Origin: Anaerorhabdus sp036641015
GTDB taxonomy: Bacteria; Bacillota_I; Bacilli_A; Erysipelotrichales; Erysipelotrichaceae
DNA: 64,000 bases
Direction: 5' to 3'
NCBI RefSeq assembly: GCF_036641015.1
Contig: NZ_JAVWFO010000003.1
Span: 3,382 to 67,381, forward strand
Within the stretch, counting starts at the first letter, position 1. Each line of letters begins with the position of its first letter. Of this stretch, positions 24,967-33,354 are shown one piece after another. The notes beneath the pieces are model-generated. The model did not search any database. It was not told the DNA's origin and saw only the letters and a program-made list of their open reading frames with translations. The position numbers and the translations under genes were made by a program.

Positions 24967-25422
24967 TTATAGAGCTAAAATATAAATTTGACAGATATTT
25001 TTTTCATCCCACAATTCTGGGAATGCTTCCAATTCTTTAAATCCTAATGTTCTATAAAAATGGTTTGTTTTATCATAGTGAGGATAGACACCTTCCTTGA
25101 CAGTCTTAACTTGAATAAATGAAAATCCATGGTCTAATGCATATGATTTGAAAACTTCAAACAAGCTAGTTCCTATTCCTTTTCCCATGTAGTTTGAATT
25201 AACACCAATTACATAGATTTCAGCAGTATGCTGGCTCGTAGCTTTTAAGGAGATAAAAGCTACAGGTTTCTGGTTATCTAGGTATGTCCATAATGGGTAT
25301 TTTCTATTGTTAGTAGCATATTCATCAATAGCTTCGGGAATACCAAACCAATCAGGTAATTCATTAAGAATTAGTCTAGTGATTTCTTCTTTACTATTAG
25401 AATCTTCAATTAATTTAATCAC
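24967..25422 (-). CDS. GNAT-family N-acetyltransferase
   Basis: A 151-residue GNAT protein. The acetyl-CoA loop is in VIGVNSNYMGKGIGTSLFEVFKSYA, with the late HFYRTLGFKELE motif. The acceptor substrate cannot be told. It overlaps the end of the CYTH/DJ-1 frame by 8 bp, so it is the last gene of that minus-strand unit. Confidence 0.87.
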   Translation of the reverse strand: MIKLIEDSNSKEEITRLILNELPDWFGIPEAIDEYATNNRKYPLWTYLDNQKPVAFISLKATSQHTAEIYVIGVNSNYMGKGIGTSLFEVFKSYALDHGFSFIQVKTVKEGVYPHYDKTNHFYRTLGFKELEAFPELWDEKNICQIYILAL

Positions 25423-26512
25423 ATATTTTCTCCATTTGTATTTGCGTTAAGATTTTATCTGCCTCTTCTTTACCGATGCAGTTTTCGATTATCTTGCAAG
25501 CAAATTCAATCGCAGCACCTAAGCCTACTCCGGTAATAATATTGCCGTCTTGGACAACTGTATCATCAATTAAATTTGCACCAATACATTTATCTTTAAA
25601 TGTAGGGAAGCAAGTTGCATTTTTATTTTGCAATAGACCTAGTTGGCCAAGGATACTTGGTGCAGCACAAATAGCACAAATAAGTTTGTTTTGTTCGTTA
25701 TGCTTTTTAATAATTGTTTTTAGTCTTTCGTTATCTTGTAAGTTTTTTGTTCCAGGCATTCCTCCTGGCAGTACTAATACATCGTATTCATGGAAATTAG
25801 TATCAATAAAACAATCATCTGCAGTAATAGTTACATTGTGAGAACTTTTAACTTCCAAGGTATCATTCATTGAAATGATATCAATTTCCATATTCGCTCT
25901 GCGTAATAAATCAACAACAAGTAATGCTTCACATTCTTCAAATCCATTGGCACAAAATATAGCTGTTTTCATTGGGTATCTCCTCGTTTCTAAACAACGT
26001 TGTATTTTAGTTCTTTTGTTTGGTTGATAAGTAATATGAGCATTGTCCAATATACTCATAAATTCATCAAAAGTATTGATAGTGGAATCTTTTAACTCAT
26101 ACTCTACTTCATAGTCAGTTATTCCATTATACTCATTCTTATCTATACATAACTCAGCATGAGATAGTTGTACAAGGTGGCGATAGGTATGTAGTTCACC
26201 TACACATCTTGGATTAACAATGTCATACTTTACAAAACATTCTTGTATTAATGGTTCATTAATATCGAATCTAGAAATAGGAAATTCTATTTCTTGATGA
26301 CCATTACTTTGTTTAATTTTAAGTGTAAATATAAACTTATTATCTATTTTGCGAATACGACAGCCCATACGCCTTTCTTTAAGAGATGGGGTGGTATCAA
26401 AATAGTAATTAGTTTGTGAGATCAACTCGTGATTAGGATAACTATCGAGAAGAAGATTAAACTCTTCTTCAGTTAATAATACTTTGTATTCAATCTCTAA
26501 TTTTGATTGCAT
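25415..26512 (-). CDS. CYTH domain fused in frame to a DJ-1/PfpI protein
   Basis: 365 residues. Residues about 1-175 are a CYTH domain (EIEYKVLL, the ExExK start; YYFDT; CRIRKIDNKFIFTLKIK; YEVEYEL), as in small triphosphate-processing phosphatases such as YjbK. Residues about 181-365 are a DJ-1/PfpI domain with a nucleophile-elbow cysteine (ICAICAAPSILG), FEECEAL supplying the paired glutamate, and LPGGMPGTKNL. No stop separates them, but a good Shine-Dalgarno (GAGGAG) stands 8 bases before an internal ATG at 25972. The cell may therefore make the fusion, the free DJ-1 protein of 185 residues, or both. A lost stop codon between two once-separate genes is the simplest history. Confidence 0.82.
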   Translation of the reverse strand: MQSKLEIEYKVLLTEEEFNLLLDSYPNHELISQTNYYFDTTPSLKERRMGCRIRKIDNKFIFTLKIKQSNGHQEIEFPISRFDINEPLIQECFVKYDIVNPRCVGELHTYRHLVQLSHAELCIDKNEYNGITDYEVEYELKDSTINTFDEFMSILDNAHITYQPNKRTKIQRCLETRRYPMKTAIFCANGFEECEALLVVDLLRRANMEIDIISMNDTLEVKSSHNVTITADDCFIDTNFHEYDVLVLPGGMPGTKNLQDNERLKTIIKKHNEQNKLICAICAAPSILGQLGLLQNKNATCFPTFKDKCIGANLIDDTVVQDGNIITGVGLGAAIEFACKIIENCIGKEEADKILTQIQMEKICD

Positions 26513-26514
26513 TT

Positions 26515-26559
26515 AATCACTTCCTTCTATGATATAATATCACATATAAGGAAGTGATT
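26515..26559. promoter_or_regulatory. Divergent overlapping promoters with mirrored ribosome sites (CYTH/DJ-1 and nadK)
   Basis: In a gap of only 49 bp, TGATATAATATCA (26530-26542) gives an extended -10 on each strand: TGA-TATAAT rightwards and TGA-TATTAT leftwards. It is flanked by a 12-bp perfect inverted repeat, AATCACTTCCTT / AAGGAAGTGATT, so each gene has the same AAGGAAGTGATT Shine-Dalgarno region. Leaders would be only about 15-20 nt. Confidence 0.6.
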
Positions 26560-26561
26560 TC

Positions 26562-27332
26562 ATGAAGTCTTTTGTTGTGGTGCATCGGCCCGACTCTCAA
26601 TCAGAGGAACTAGCTGGATATTTAAGGGATAAACTTAGTAAATATTTACAATACGATGAGGAACATCCAGACTATTGTTTTACAATAGGCGGAGATGGGA
26701 CTTTTATTTATGCAATTCATCAGTATCATAATCAATTAGATACAATGAGTTTTGTGGGAATACACAGTGGTACTTTAGGTTTTTTTACGGATTATCGTAA
26801 TAATGATATCGATCAATTAATTAAAGAAGTGGTTGAAAAAGAGGGTAAGATTGTGGAATCACAATTACTAGAGATTTCAATTGATGGTTGTATTGTAGAA
26901 TATGCGATAAATGAAATGCGTGTAGAAAATAGTATGCGTACGCAAATATTAGATATTTATATTAATAACGAGAAGTTAGAAACATATAGAGGGACTGGGA
27001 TTTGTGTTTGTACACAACTAGGATCTACTGCATACAATCGTTCGGTACAAGGGGCAGTAATTCAAGAAGGATTACCGGTAATCCAAATAGCAGAGATAGC
27101 GGGGATCCATCATCGTGAATTTCAATCGCTTGGATCACCTATTGTTTTAAAAGAGGATAGTGTAGTTAAATTAGTATCTGATAATTTTGAAGGGGCATTA
27201 TTGTGCACAGATTCAACTTGTCAAAAGTTAGATGGAAAAAAGGAAGTAGTGTGTCGATTAAGTAAAAAGAGTGTTAGAATGATGCGTTATCGTGATGTTT
27301 CATATATAGAAAGATTGAAGTCTTTGTTCTAA
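26562..27332 (+). CDS. nadK: NAD kinase
   Basis: A 256-residue ATP-NAD kinase that makes NADP in the cytoplasm. TIGGDGTFIYAIHQY carries the diagnostic GGDGT motif, and NEMRVENSMRTQ and GTGICVCTQLGSTAYNRSVQGA are the NE/D and glycine-rich regions of the active site. Size matches other short Firmicute NAD kinases. The stop overlaps the Nudix gene start (TAATG). Confidence 0.95.
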   Translation: MKSFVVVHRPDSQSEELAGYLRDKLSKYLQYDEEHPDYCFTIGGDGTFIYAIHQYHNQLDTMSFVGIHSGTLGFFTDYRNNDIDQLIKEVVEKEGKIVESQLLEISIDGCIVEYAINEMRVENSMRTQILDIYINNEKLETYRGTGICVCTQLGSTAYNRSVQGAVIQEGLPVIQIAEIAGIHHREFQSLGSPIVLKEDSVVKLVSDNFEGALLCTDSTCQKLDGKKEVVCRLSKKSVRMMRYRDVSYIERLKSLF

Positions 27333-27886
27333 TGATAGGGATAGCGGCGATAAAAGACTATATGCCTTTTGATCAACAAGAGGAAATAACAAAAGAACAT
27401 ATCCTAAAGTGTGCTAGTATGTATGACAATATATTTACTCGTGAGTGTGAAGTGGGGCATATGACGAGCACAGGCTTTGTAATAAACAAAGAACACAATA
27501 AAGTTTTAATGGCATTTCATAATATATATCAGTCTTATTCTTGGACAGGCGGTCATAATGATGGAGATGAAGACTGGTTAAGGGTAGCAGAGAAAGAAGT
27601 ATTGGAAGAAACAGGATTAGCTAGTGCTAAATGCATATCATCAATTATTTCGTTAGATGATTTACCAGTTCAAGAACATATGAAAAGAGGTAAATTAGTT
27701 AAGGAACATCGTCATTATAATGTTACATATGTTTTTGAGGCTGATGAAAATGCATCTATATGTATCAAAGAAGATGAAAATAGTGCATTAAAATGGATAC
27801 CGTTTAATGAAATAGAACAATGGATTAGTGAACAAGAAATGATTCCAGTATATAATAAAATAATCAAGAGAATCGAGCAGTTATAA
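27332..27886 (+). CDS. Nudix hydrolase
   Basis: 184 residues. The Nudix box reads GGHNDGDEDWLRVAEKEVLEETGL near 69-92 and keeps the metal-binding Glu residues; the usual RE is KE. The N-terminal part before the box is longer than in minimal Nudix proteins. It hydrolyses an X-linked nucleoside diphosphate; the substrate is not evident. Tight coupling to nadK suggests dinucleotide or NAD(P)-related compounds, which is inference. Confidence 0.88.
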   Translation: MIGIAAIKDYMPFDQQEEITKEHILKCASMYDNIFTRECEVGHMTSTGFVINKEHNKVLMAFHNIYQSYSWTGGHNDGDEDWLRVAEKEVLEETGLASAKCISSIISLDDLPVQEHMKRGKLVKEHRHYNVTYVFEADENASICIKEDENSALKWIPFNEIEQWISEQEMIPVYNKIIKRIEQL

Positions 27887-27898
27887 AACGGCCTTACA

Positions 27899-27927
27899 TT
27901 GAATCGAGAAGGCAAAAATGATATGAT
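27899..27927 (+). promoter_or_regulatory. Promoter of the PTS IIC-like gene
   Basis: TTGAAT, 17 bp ending TGA (extended -10), then TATGAT. About 19 bp before the ATG. Confidence 0.6.
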
Positions 27928-27945
27928 AGACAGCGAGGTGGGCGT

Positions 27946-29493
27946 ATGAAGAGATGGCATGCATTTTATGAAGCTTTACAATTACCATTGAAAATGCTTT
28001 TTCTTGCAATCCTATTTTTAGGGATAGGGAATTTAATAACTAATCAAGTGTTCAGTCCATATTGGACAATTGATAATCAATATGTAATTTTATTTGCAGA
28101 AGCAATCACAAGAATAGGAACTTTCTTGGTAGTATATTTTCCGTTTATTTTCTTCTTGCGTTTAGTATCAAGAAAAAGTAATGGTATAACAACAATCCTA
28201 ATTGGGATTATGGGTTATTTTACATTTATCATTTTTACAATATTCTTTGCAAGTAATACATTACCTAGTGCTGCATTTTCATCGATATTTGGAATATCAC
28301 TTCCATCATCACAGTTAGCGGCATTTGCAGGAAAAGTACAATACCCTGTACAAACAGGGATGGTAGGTGTAATTTTAATCACAATAACTACAAGAATTGC
28401 TTATAAACAATCAAGAAATAAATCAGCTTATGGTTTACTTGCATTTGTTGATCGAGATATGTGGGCAATGATATTGAATTTTATTTATTCAATTGCAATG
28501 GCATTTATTATTTGTTTTGTATGGCAATATTTATTTCAAAGTATTGATCAAATATCTAGATTTATTGCGAGTGATATTTCTAATCCTATCAATATATTTA
28601 TTTATGGGGTTGCAGATAGAGTATTCTCAGTGTTTGGATTAGGATCTTTTATTAGACAACCGTTCTGGTTTGGTAATCTTGGGGGTTCTTGGATTAACCT
28701 AGTGGGAGAAAGCGTTGCGGGTGATGTTGGTATTTGGACAACAATGGTATCTCAAAACTTAGTTCCAGCTACAGCAGGAAGATTTATAACACCGTATTAT
28801 GTATTAAATATATTTGCAGTTCCAGGTATGATTTGGGCGTTCTATGCTACATATACTGATAAAGTGGAAAAGCGTAGAATCAGATTATTCTTTGTTCTTG
28901 CGACAATATTGTCAATCTTTGCAGGTACATTGTTACCGCTAGAAATAATGCTTCTATTATTGTGTCCTTTATTATTTTTATTTCATGTTACATATACTGG
29001 AATTTTATTTGGATTATTCCAAGCATTAAAAGTAGCATTAGGATTTAGTTATTTTGGTAATGTTAATGTTGGCTTACCTGGTAATTTACTGGAATTTATG
29101 AATTTTGCACGTAATCCTAATTATAGTCATGTAATCTTAACGATATGTGTCGTTGGTGTAATTAGCTTGATTATCTATTTCTTAATTACTCGTTTATACT
29201 TTAAATATTTAGCTATTGATTTATTTAATAACGGTACGAGTAGAAATATTATTGATAAAACAATTGATGCGATGGGTGGGACATCTAATATAAAGATGTT
29301 ACATGCTTCGGTTAATAGATTAACTATCCAAGTTTTTGATCCAAGCATCTTAAAGTTATCGATTCTAGCTGATTTAGGAGCGACCCGAATAGTAGAGACT
29401 AGAGCAGGATATTCTATCGATTATGGTTCAGGTTCGACCATGATAAAACGAGGAATTGAAAAGCAATTAAGAGCTGTTCAAAAGAGCGCATAA
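27946..29493 (+). CDS. PTS EIIC-like permease with EIIB-like tail lacking the phospho-cysteine
   Basis: 515 residues with about ten hydrophobic segments in the glucose/NAG-family EIIC arrangement, then a C-terminal EIIB-like domain of about 80 residues (NIIDKTIDAMGGTSNI ... VNRLTIQV ... LADLGATRIVETRAGYSIDYGSG). In active EIIB domains the phosphorylated cysteine lies in a (D/H)ACxTRL motif; here it is HASVNRL with Ser at 455, so phosphotransfer from HPr cannot occur by the normal route. It may be a sugar facilitator, a sensor, or depend on another EIIB. GAGGTGGG precedes the ATG. No EIIA or sugar enzyme is adjacent. Confidence 0.78.
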   Translation: MKRWHAFYEALQLPLKMLFLAILFLGIGNLITNQVFSPYWTIDNQYVILFAEAITRIGTFLVVYFPFIFFLRLVSRKSNGITTILIGIMGYFTFIIFTIFFASNTLPSAAFSSIFGISLPSSQLAAFAGKVQYPVQTGMVGVILITITTRIAYKQSRNKSAYGLLAFVDRDMWAMILNFIYSIAMAFIICFVWQYLFQSIDQISRFIASDISNPINIFIYGVADRVFSVFGLGSFIRQPFWFGNLGGSWINLVGESVAGDVGIWTTMVSQNLVPATAGRFITPYYVLNIFAVPGMIWAFYATYTDKVEKRRIRLFFVLATILSIFAGTLLPLEIMLLLLCPLLFLFHVTYTGILFGLFQALKVALGFSYFGNVNVGLPGNLLEFMNFARNPNYSHVILTICVVGVISLIIYFLITRLYFKYLAIDLFNNGTSRNIIDKTIDAMGGTSNIKMLHASVNRLTIQVFDPSILKLSILADLGATRIVETRAGYSIDYGSGSTMIKRGIEKQLRAVQKSA

Positions 29494-29520
29494 ACCATCA
29501 GAGATGATGGTTTTATTTTA
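29492..29520 (+). terminator. Terminator after the PTS-like gene
   Basis: AAACCATCA / TGATGGTTT with a GAGA tetraloop, then TATTTTA. It begins at the stop codon. Confidence 0.8.
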
Positions 29521-29580
29521 AAAGTTGCATAATATTGTTGTGCAATGTAAACTAATTAAATGCAAAGTGAGGCCATAGTT

Positions 29581-30564
29581 ATGAAAGAAAAAACAGGAAT
29601 ATTACCTATAATAACAATAATTTTACGTTATATTGCAACGGCGGTATGCATAGCTATAGGGATATTTATTAGTACTGGTGGTACAAATTCAATGGTGGGG
29701 GCAACGATGGCGTTTGTTTGTGCAATCATGATTTGTCCTTTATTAGATACAGTAATGAAATTAATGAACTTACATTATGAGACATCTTTAAAGGCGCTAG
29801 TAGTTATAATTATGGTAATTGTAGATATTATATTTTCTAAGAGTACATATTGGTTCTGGATTAATATTGGAGTTTCTCTTGTATTAATCATATTATTTGG
29901 ATTTTTATCTAATATTAAAAAAGTAATTAAACCATCGTTTGATGATGACGACGACGATGATGAAGAAGAGGAAGACCAATATATTGAACAACCTCGCTAT
30001 AGTAACTATGTTTCTAAAAAAGAAGTAGTTGAGCCTAAAAAAGAAAAACCATTATTAGAAAAATTGTCTATTTTTGAGGAAGAAGAACCTGTTCGTTCTC
30101 CTAAGAAAATAGAATCATTAAATAGCCCAGAGTTATGTTACGAATATATTATGAATCATGGTTATGGCCAAGGATTTGATGAATGGGTAATTAAGGATAA
30201 TATGGCACTGGTACTTGCTGCATTAGCTCCAAATGAAAAAATATTATTCTGTTTTATGGGGAATCATCAATATAAATCAGAGTTTGATCACCTAGGCGCT
30301 TTTGGCTATGCATTGACCAATCGCCGATTAATATTCGCTAGAAAAGGTGAAAATGGTCAAACTATTCAAGCTATGGCACTTCCTAAGATGGAACGTGTAA
30401 CACTTAAAAAGGGTTTAGTAGATAGTGTAATGACAGTTGAGACAGCTAAAGCTACTGTGGCAATTGGCATGGATAATGATAGTTGTCGTAAGATTGCAGC
30501 TAGAATTCATCGTTTTATAGAGGAAATCAAACGTTTAAAAGAAAGACAACATATTCAACATTAA
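29581..30564 (+). CDS. Membrane protein with acidic linker and bacterial PH-like domain
   Basis: 327 residues. Four hydrophobic segments fill about 1-115, followed by a run of Asp and Glu (about 121-131), a charged linker to about 175, and a C-terminal PH-like domain (ALAPNEKILFCFMGNHQYKSEF ... GAFGYALTNRRLIFARKGENGQTIQAMALPKMERVTLKKG) of the YokE/bPH type. The topology puts the PH domain in the cytoplasm. The ATG at 29581 follows GTGAGGCC; an in-frame ATG at 29560 has no ribosome site. The function is unknown, perhaps membrane-protein scaffolding. Confidence 0.65.
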   Translation: MKEKTGILPIITIILRYIATAVCIAIGIFISTGGTNSMVGATMAFVCAIMICPLLDTVMKLMNLHYETSLKALVVIIMVIVDIIFSKSTYWFWINIGVSLVLIILFGFLSNIKKVIKPSFDDDDDDDEEEEDQYIEQPRYSNYVSKKEVVEPKKEKPLLEKLSIFEEEEPVRSPKKIESLNSPELCYEYIMNHGYGQGFDEWVIKDNMALVLAALAPNEKILFCFMGNHQYKSEFDHLGAFGYALTNRRLIFARKGENGQTIQAMALPKMERVTLKKGLVDSVMTVETAKATVAIGMDNDSCRKIAARIHRFIEEIKRLKERQHIQH

Positions 30565-30647
30565 AACAAGCGATTTTAATGTGCTAATAACTAAATGAGA
30601 ATATATAAGCAGATGTGCCAATTAAAGACTGATAAGGGCTAAGAATT

Positions 30648-30676
30648 TTGACATCAAAGTATTGATTTGGTATAAT
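30648..30676 (+). promoter_or_regulatory. Consensus promoter of the secreted protein gene
   Basis: TTGACA, exactly 17 bp, TATAAT, both hexamers perfect. It predicts strong sigma-A transcription. Confidence 0.85.
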
Positions 30677-30703
30677 GTAAAAGCGCGAAAAGGAGAAGTA
30701 AAC

Positions 30704-31372
30704 ATGAAAAAATTCATTTTTACACTCTGTTTATTGGTGAGTTTTATTGGCTTAACAGGCTTTAAAGCAGAAGAGTTTTCCATTGAAAATTTAGATCAAT
30801 ATAACAAAGAGTTTAAAACCGAAGAAATTGAAGTGTGTTCAACTTCTTCAACAAAAACGTATATGCCGTACACAGCAATTACAGCAACTGGTTCAAAACA
30901 GTATAAGTATATTCAAGAACATATGACTGTAGATCAAACTACTGGTATGTTATATGATGAGGATGGATTTATCGGAGCAGCACTTGGGTATAGTTTTGGT
31001 GAGATTGGTACGCGTTACTATTTCACTCTTGATTCAGGTATTATCCTTCCAATTGTAAAAATAGATGCGAAAGCTTCACAGGATGCACCTAACGGGTGTT
31101 CACATTCAGCTGATGCTAGTGTAATTGAATTTGTAATAGATTCTAGTGTTGCTACTGAATACTTCGGTGCTGGGCCAACGGGACTTGTAAATCAAGGAAA
31201 TTTCAATAACGATTCTAGATTAAAGGGTAACATCGAGAAGATTGAAAAAGTATTAAGTGAAAAGATTGAAGAAGGTGTCTACTATGAAACTACAGTAGAT
31301 ACACAAGAAATAGAAAAAAATATCATTGGGCAGGCGGATACAGAACTTGCACTTGAAGGTGGAATCAAATAA
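30704..31372 (+). CDS. Secreted protein of unknown function
   Basis: 222 residues with a signal peptide (MKKFIFTLCLLVSFIGLTGFKA, cleavage probably after residue 22). The mature part is acidic with no recognised domain; it has a YMPYTAITATGSKQYKYI segment and a single GCSHSAD stretch. The ATG follows AAGGAGAAGTAAAC. A perfect promoter and a good terminator isolate it as a single-gene unit, so it may be abundant. I cannot name a family. Confidence 0.6.
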   Translation: MKKFIFTLCLLVSFIGLTGFKAEEFSIENLDQYNKEFKTEEIEVCSTSSTKTYMPYTAITATGSKQYKYIQEHMTVDQTTGMLYDEDGFIGAALGYSFGEIGTRYYFTLDSGIILPIVKIDAKASQDAPNGCSHSADASVIEFVIDSSVATEYFGAGPTGLVNQGNFNNDSRLKGNIEKIEKVLSEKIEEGVYYETTVDTQEIEKNIIGQADTELALEGGIK

Positions 31373-31402
31373 GTAGAGTTACTAAATTCTACTTTTTTTT
31401 AT
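31371..31402 (+). terminator. Terminator of the secreted protein gene
   Basis: AAGTAGA / TCTACTT followed by eight T. It starts in the stop codon. Confidence 0.8.
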
Positions 31403-31525
31403 GAAAAAACGAACAAATATATCAAAAATACCTCATCTAACCACAATATAACCGTAAAATTGGTAACATAGATGTAACCAAATGCATTATTCCAACAATA
31501 AAAGTAAAAAATCAGGGAGATAGAT

Positions 31526-32896
31526 ATGAAGTTAATAAAAAAATTGTTATTTAAAAGCACTCGCAACATAGGAAGTGCATTTTTAATATCGCTAATAGTA
31601 GGGATAGTTATTCTACTTATTTCGATTTTCGGCAAGAATGATAGTAATGAATCATTAGAAGTATTCTTCATTGTGTTAAATATTTTTGTAATTTATGTTT
31701 GTTTAATTACATTAGTATTATTTATTGCATCAGGAAGTCGTTATTTAATAGCTATCAATAGATTTAAAAAAGGCATTCAAGAAGATGACATTTATGTAGA
31801 AGATGAAGATTTTGAGAAGTTACACCAAAGAGTTTATATATCTAAAAACTATATACTGCATACGCAAATGTCAGCTGGATTTGTACTACATCGCTCTTGG
31901 GTAACATCTTGTAAAGAAAAAACAATCTTTAGAGGGAACATATGTGTTCCTGTTATCGAGTTTATTGCAAAGAATAAAACATATTTAATTTCTTATACTA
32001 GAAATAAAAAAGATGATCGTGACCTTGTTATGACCGTATTAAAAACAAAGCTTGATGCAAGTTGTATTGATTATGATAATGAGATAAAATCGCAAGAAAA
32101 TACAAATCATTCGACAATAAACTTTAAAGAGAAACAAGGTGGTTTAAATTTAATTGGATTTATTGCAATATCGTCGGTATTATTCCTGATATTTGGATTT
32201 GGATATTCAATTATTCGTGGAAATAAACCAAATTATAGTAAGCCAATAATAAGCAATGATGATAATACAAATACTCACGAAGAATCGTCAATTTATAGAG
32301 CGGTAGATTTTACTGAAAATGGTGAAATTGAGCTTAATTATGAAATAGAAGATGGAGTAACAGTTTTATACTTTTATAATAATTCTGATTATGTGTTTAA
32401 AGCTAATGCAACCATTGCATTTGGCAATGATGTTATGGAAGATGTAGAAACTTACTGGATAAGACCACAAGGATTTGATTATATAGATCTTGAAAATGTT
32501 GGAGATCCTACTGAATATCGTTTCAATACTGAACTGTATCGTGAGATTATAACACCAGCATCTATTGACTACTTAATTTATCCATCGAGTTTATTGGATA
32601 CTTACGCATACGATATAGTAATTGATGGTGATAATAGTTTAGAGAATGTAATAGATATCGCGATTGATCAAGCTATTTATACAGAAATGGAAGAATTGAG
32701 CGCATTAACCTTGTTAGTTCATTCAATGGATATTGATACATTTATGACAGAAAATCCACCGGAAGACTTAAGTACATTAATTTACATAGTTGAAATTGAT
32801 GTACCAACACAAACAGTAGTAATTTATGAGGCAACTGGGGATGAACCAAAAGAGTTAGAAAAATTTAATTATGAGGAGAAATATTATGAACGATAG
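31526..32896 (+). CDS. Membrane protein of unknown function with large extracellular C-terminal part
   Basis: 456 residues. Two membrane segments near 16-35 and 49-71, a cytoplasmic stretch with a YcxB-like flavour (VYISKNYILHTQMSAGFVLHRSWVTSC, about 105-135), a third segment near 209-227, then about 225 acidic residues predicted outside. No catalytic motif is recognised. The ATG follows GGGAGATAGAT. It overlaps the small BI-1-like gene by 11 bp, so the two are translated together. Confidence 0.55.
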   Translation: MKLIKKLLFKSTRNIGSAFLISLIVGIVILLISIFGKNDSNESLEVFFIVLNIFVIYVCLITLVLFIASGSRYLIAINRFKKGIQEDDIYVEDEDFEKLHQRVYISKNYILHTQMSAGFVLHRSWVTSCKEKTIFRGNICVPVIEFIAKNKTYLISYTRNKKDDRDLVMTVLKTKLDASCIDYDNEIKSQENTNHSTINFKEKQGGLNLIGFIAISSVLFLIFGFGYSIIRGNKPNYSKPIISNDDNTNTHEESSIYRAVDFTENGEIELNYEIEDGVTVLYFYNNSDYVFKANATIAFGNDVMEDVETYWIRPQGFDYIDLENVGDPTEYRFNTELYREIITPASIDYLIYPSSLLDTYAYDIVIDGDNSLENVIDIAIDQAIYTEMEELSALTLLVHSMDIDTFMTENPPEDLSTLIYIVEIDVPTQTVVIYEATGDEPKELEKFNYEEKYYER

Positions 32897-33314
32897 TACA
32901 TATTTTGAAGAGTATTCAATCCAAAAGCATTTAGTGAAATGCTTTGTATGGATGGCATTTGGATTTACATCGATTTTATTCTTTAGTTTAGTAGTAATTG
33001 GTAATACGATGAAATTAGATTTAACAAAGTATTCTTCTTTAATTGTAGGGGCGTTAATCACATTAATTGTTATATCAGTAATTGGTATATTCTTAAATAT
33101 TCCATCATTTGATATCTATGTATGTTATGCAGGGGTATTTATTTTCTTAATTATTACAGCATATGATGTACAAAAGATTAAACAAAATTATGAAATTGCA
33201 CGACAAGATGATGAAATGCTAGGTAAACTAGCAATCTATGGTGCGTTTGAATTATATTTAGATTTTATTAATATCTTCTTATATGTTCTACGTATCTTAG
33301 GTAAAAGAAAGTAA
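32886..33314 (+). CDS. Short Bax inhibitor-1 (TMBIM/YccA) family protein
   Basis: 142 residues with about four membrane segments. The C-terminal half has the BI-1 hallmarks: FIFLIITAYDVQKIKQNYE and KLAIYGAFELYLDFINIFLYVLRILGKRK. Asp94 and Asp126 correspond to the di-aspartyl pH/calcium sensor of BsYetJ-type proteins. The N-terminus (KHLVKCFVWMAFGFTS) matches the first BI-1 helix, but the family normally has about 210-235 residues and seven helices, so roughly three helices are missing from the middle. AGGAG precedes the ATG at 32886. Calcium leak or pH sensing is the family's known property; whether this short form conducts ions is untested. Confidence 0.72.
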   Translation: MNDSTYFEEYSIQKHLVKCFVWMAFGFTSILFFSLVVIGNTMKLDLTKYSSLIVGALITLIVISVIGIFLNIPSFDIYVCYAGVFIFLIITAYDVQKIKQNYEIARQDDEMLGKLAIYGAFELYLDFINIFLYVLRILGKRK

Positions 33315-33354
33315 TTGTCGGGTTAATTTGATAATAAAAAAAGGGAGAAAAAAC

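Noticed and set aside
29940..29975. GAT/GAC/GAA run
   Set aside because: A coding low-complexity acidic linker in a membrane protein, not a DNA repeat element.
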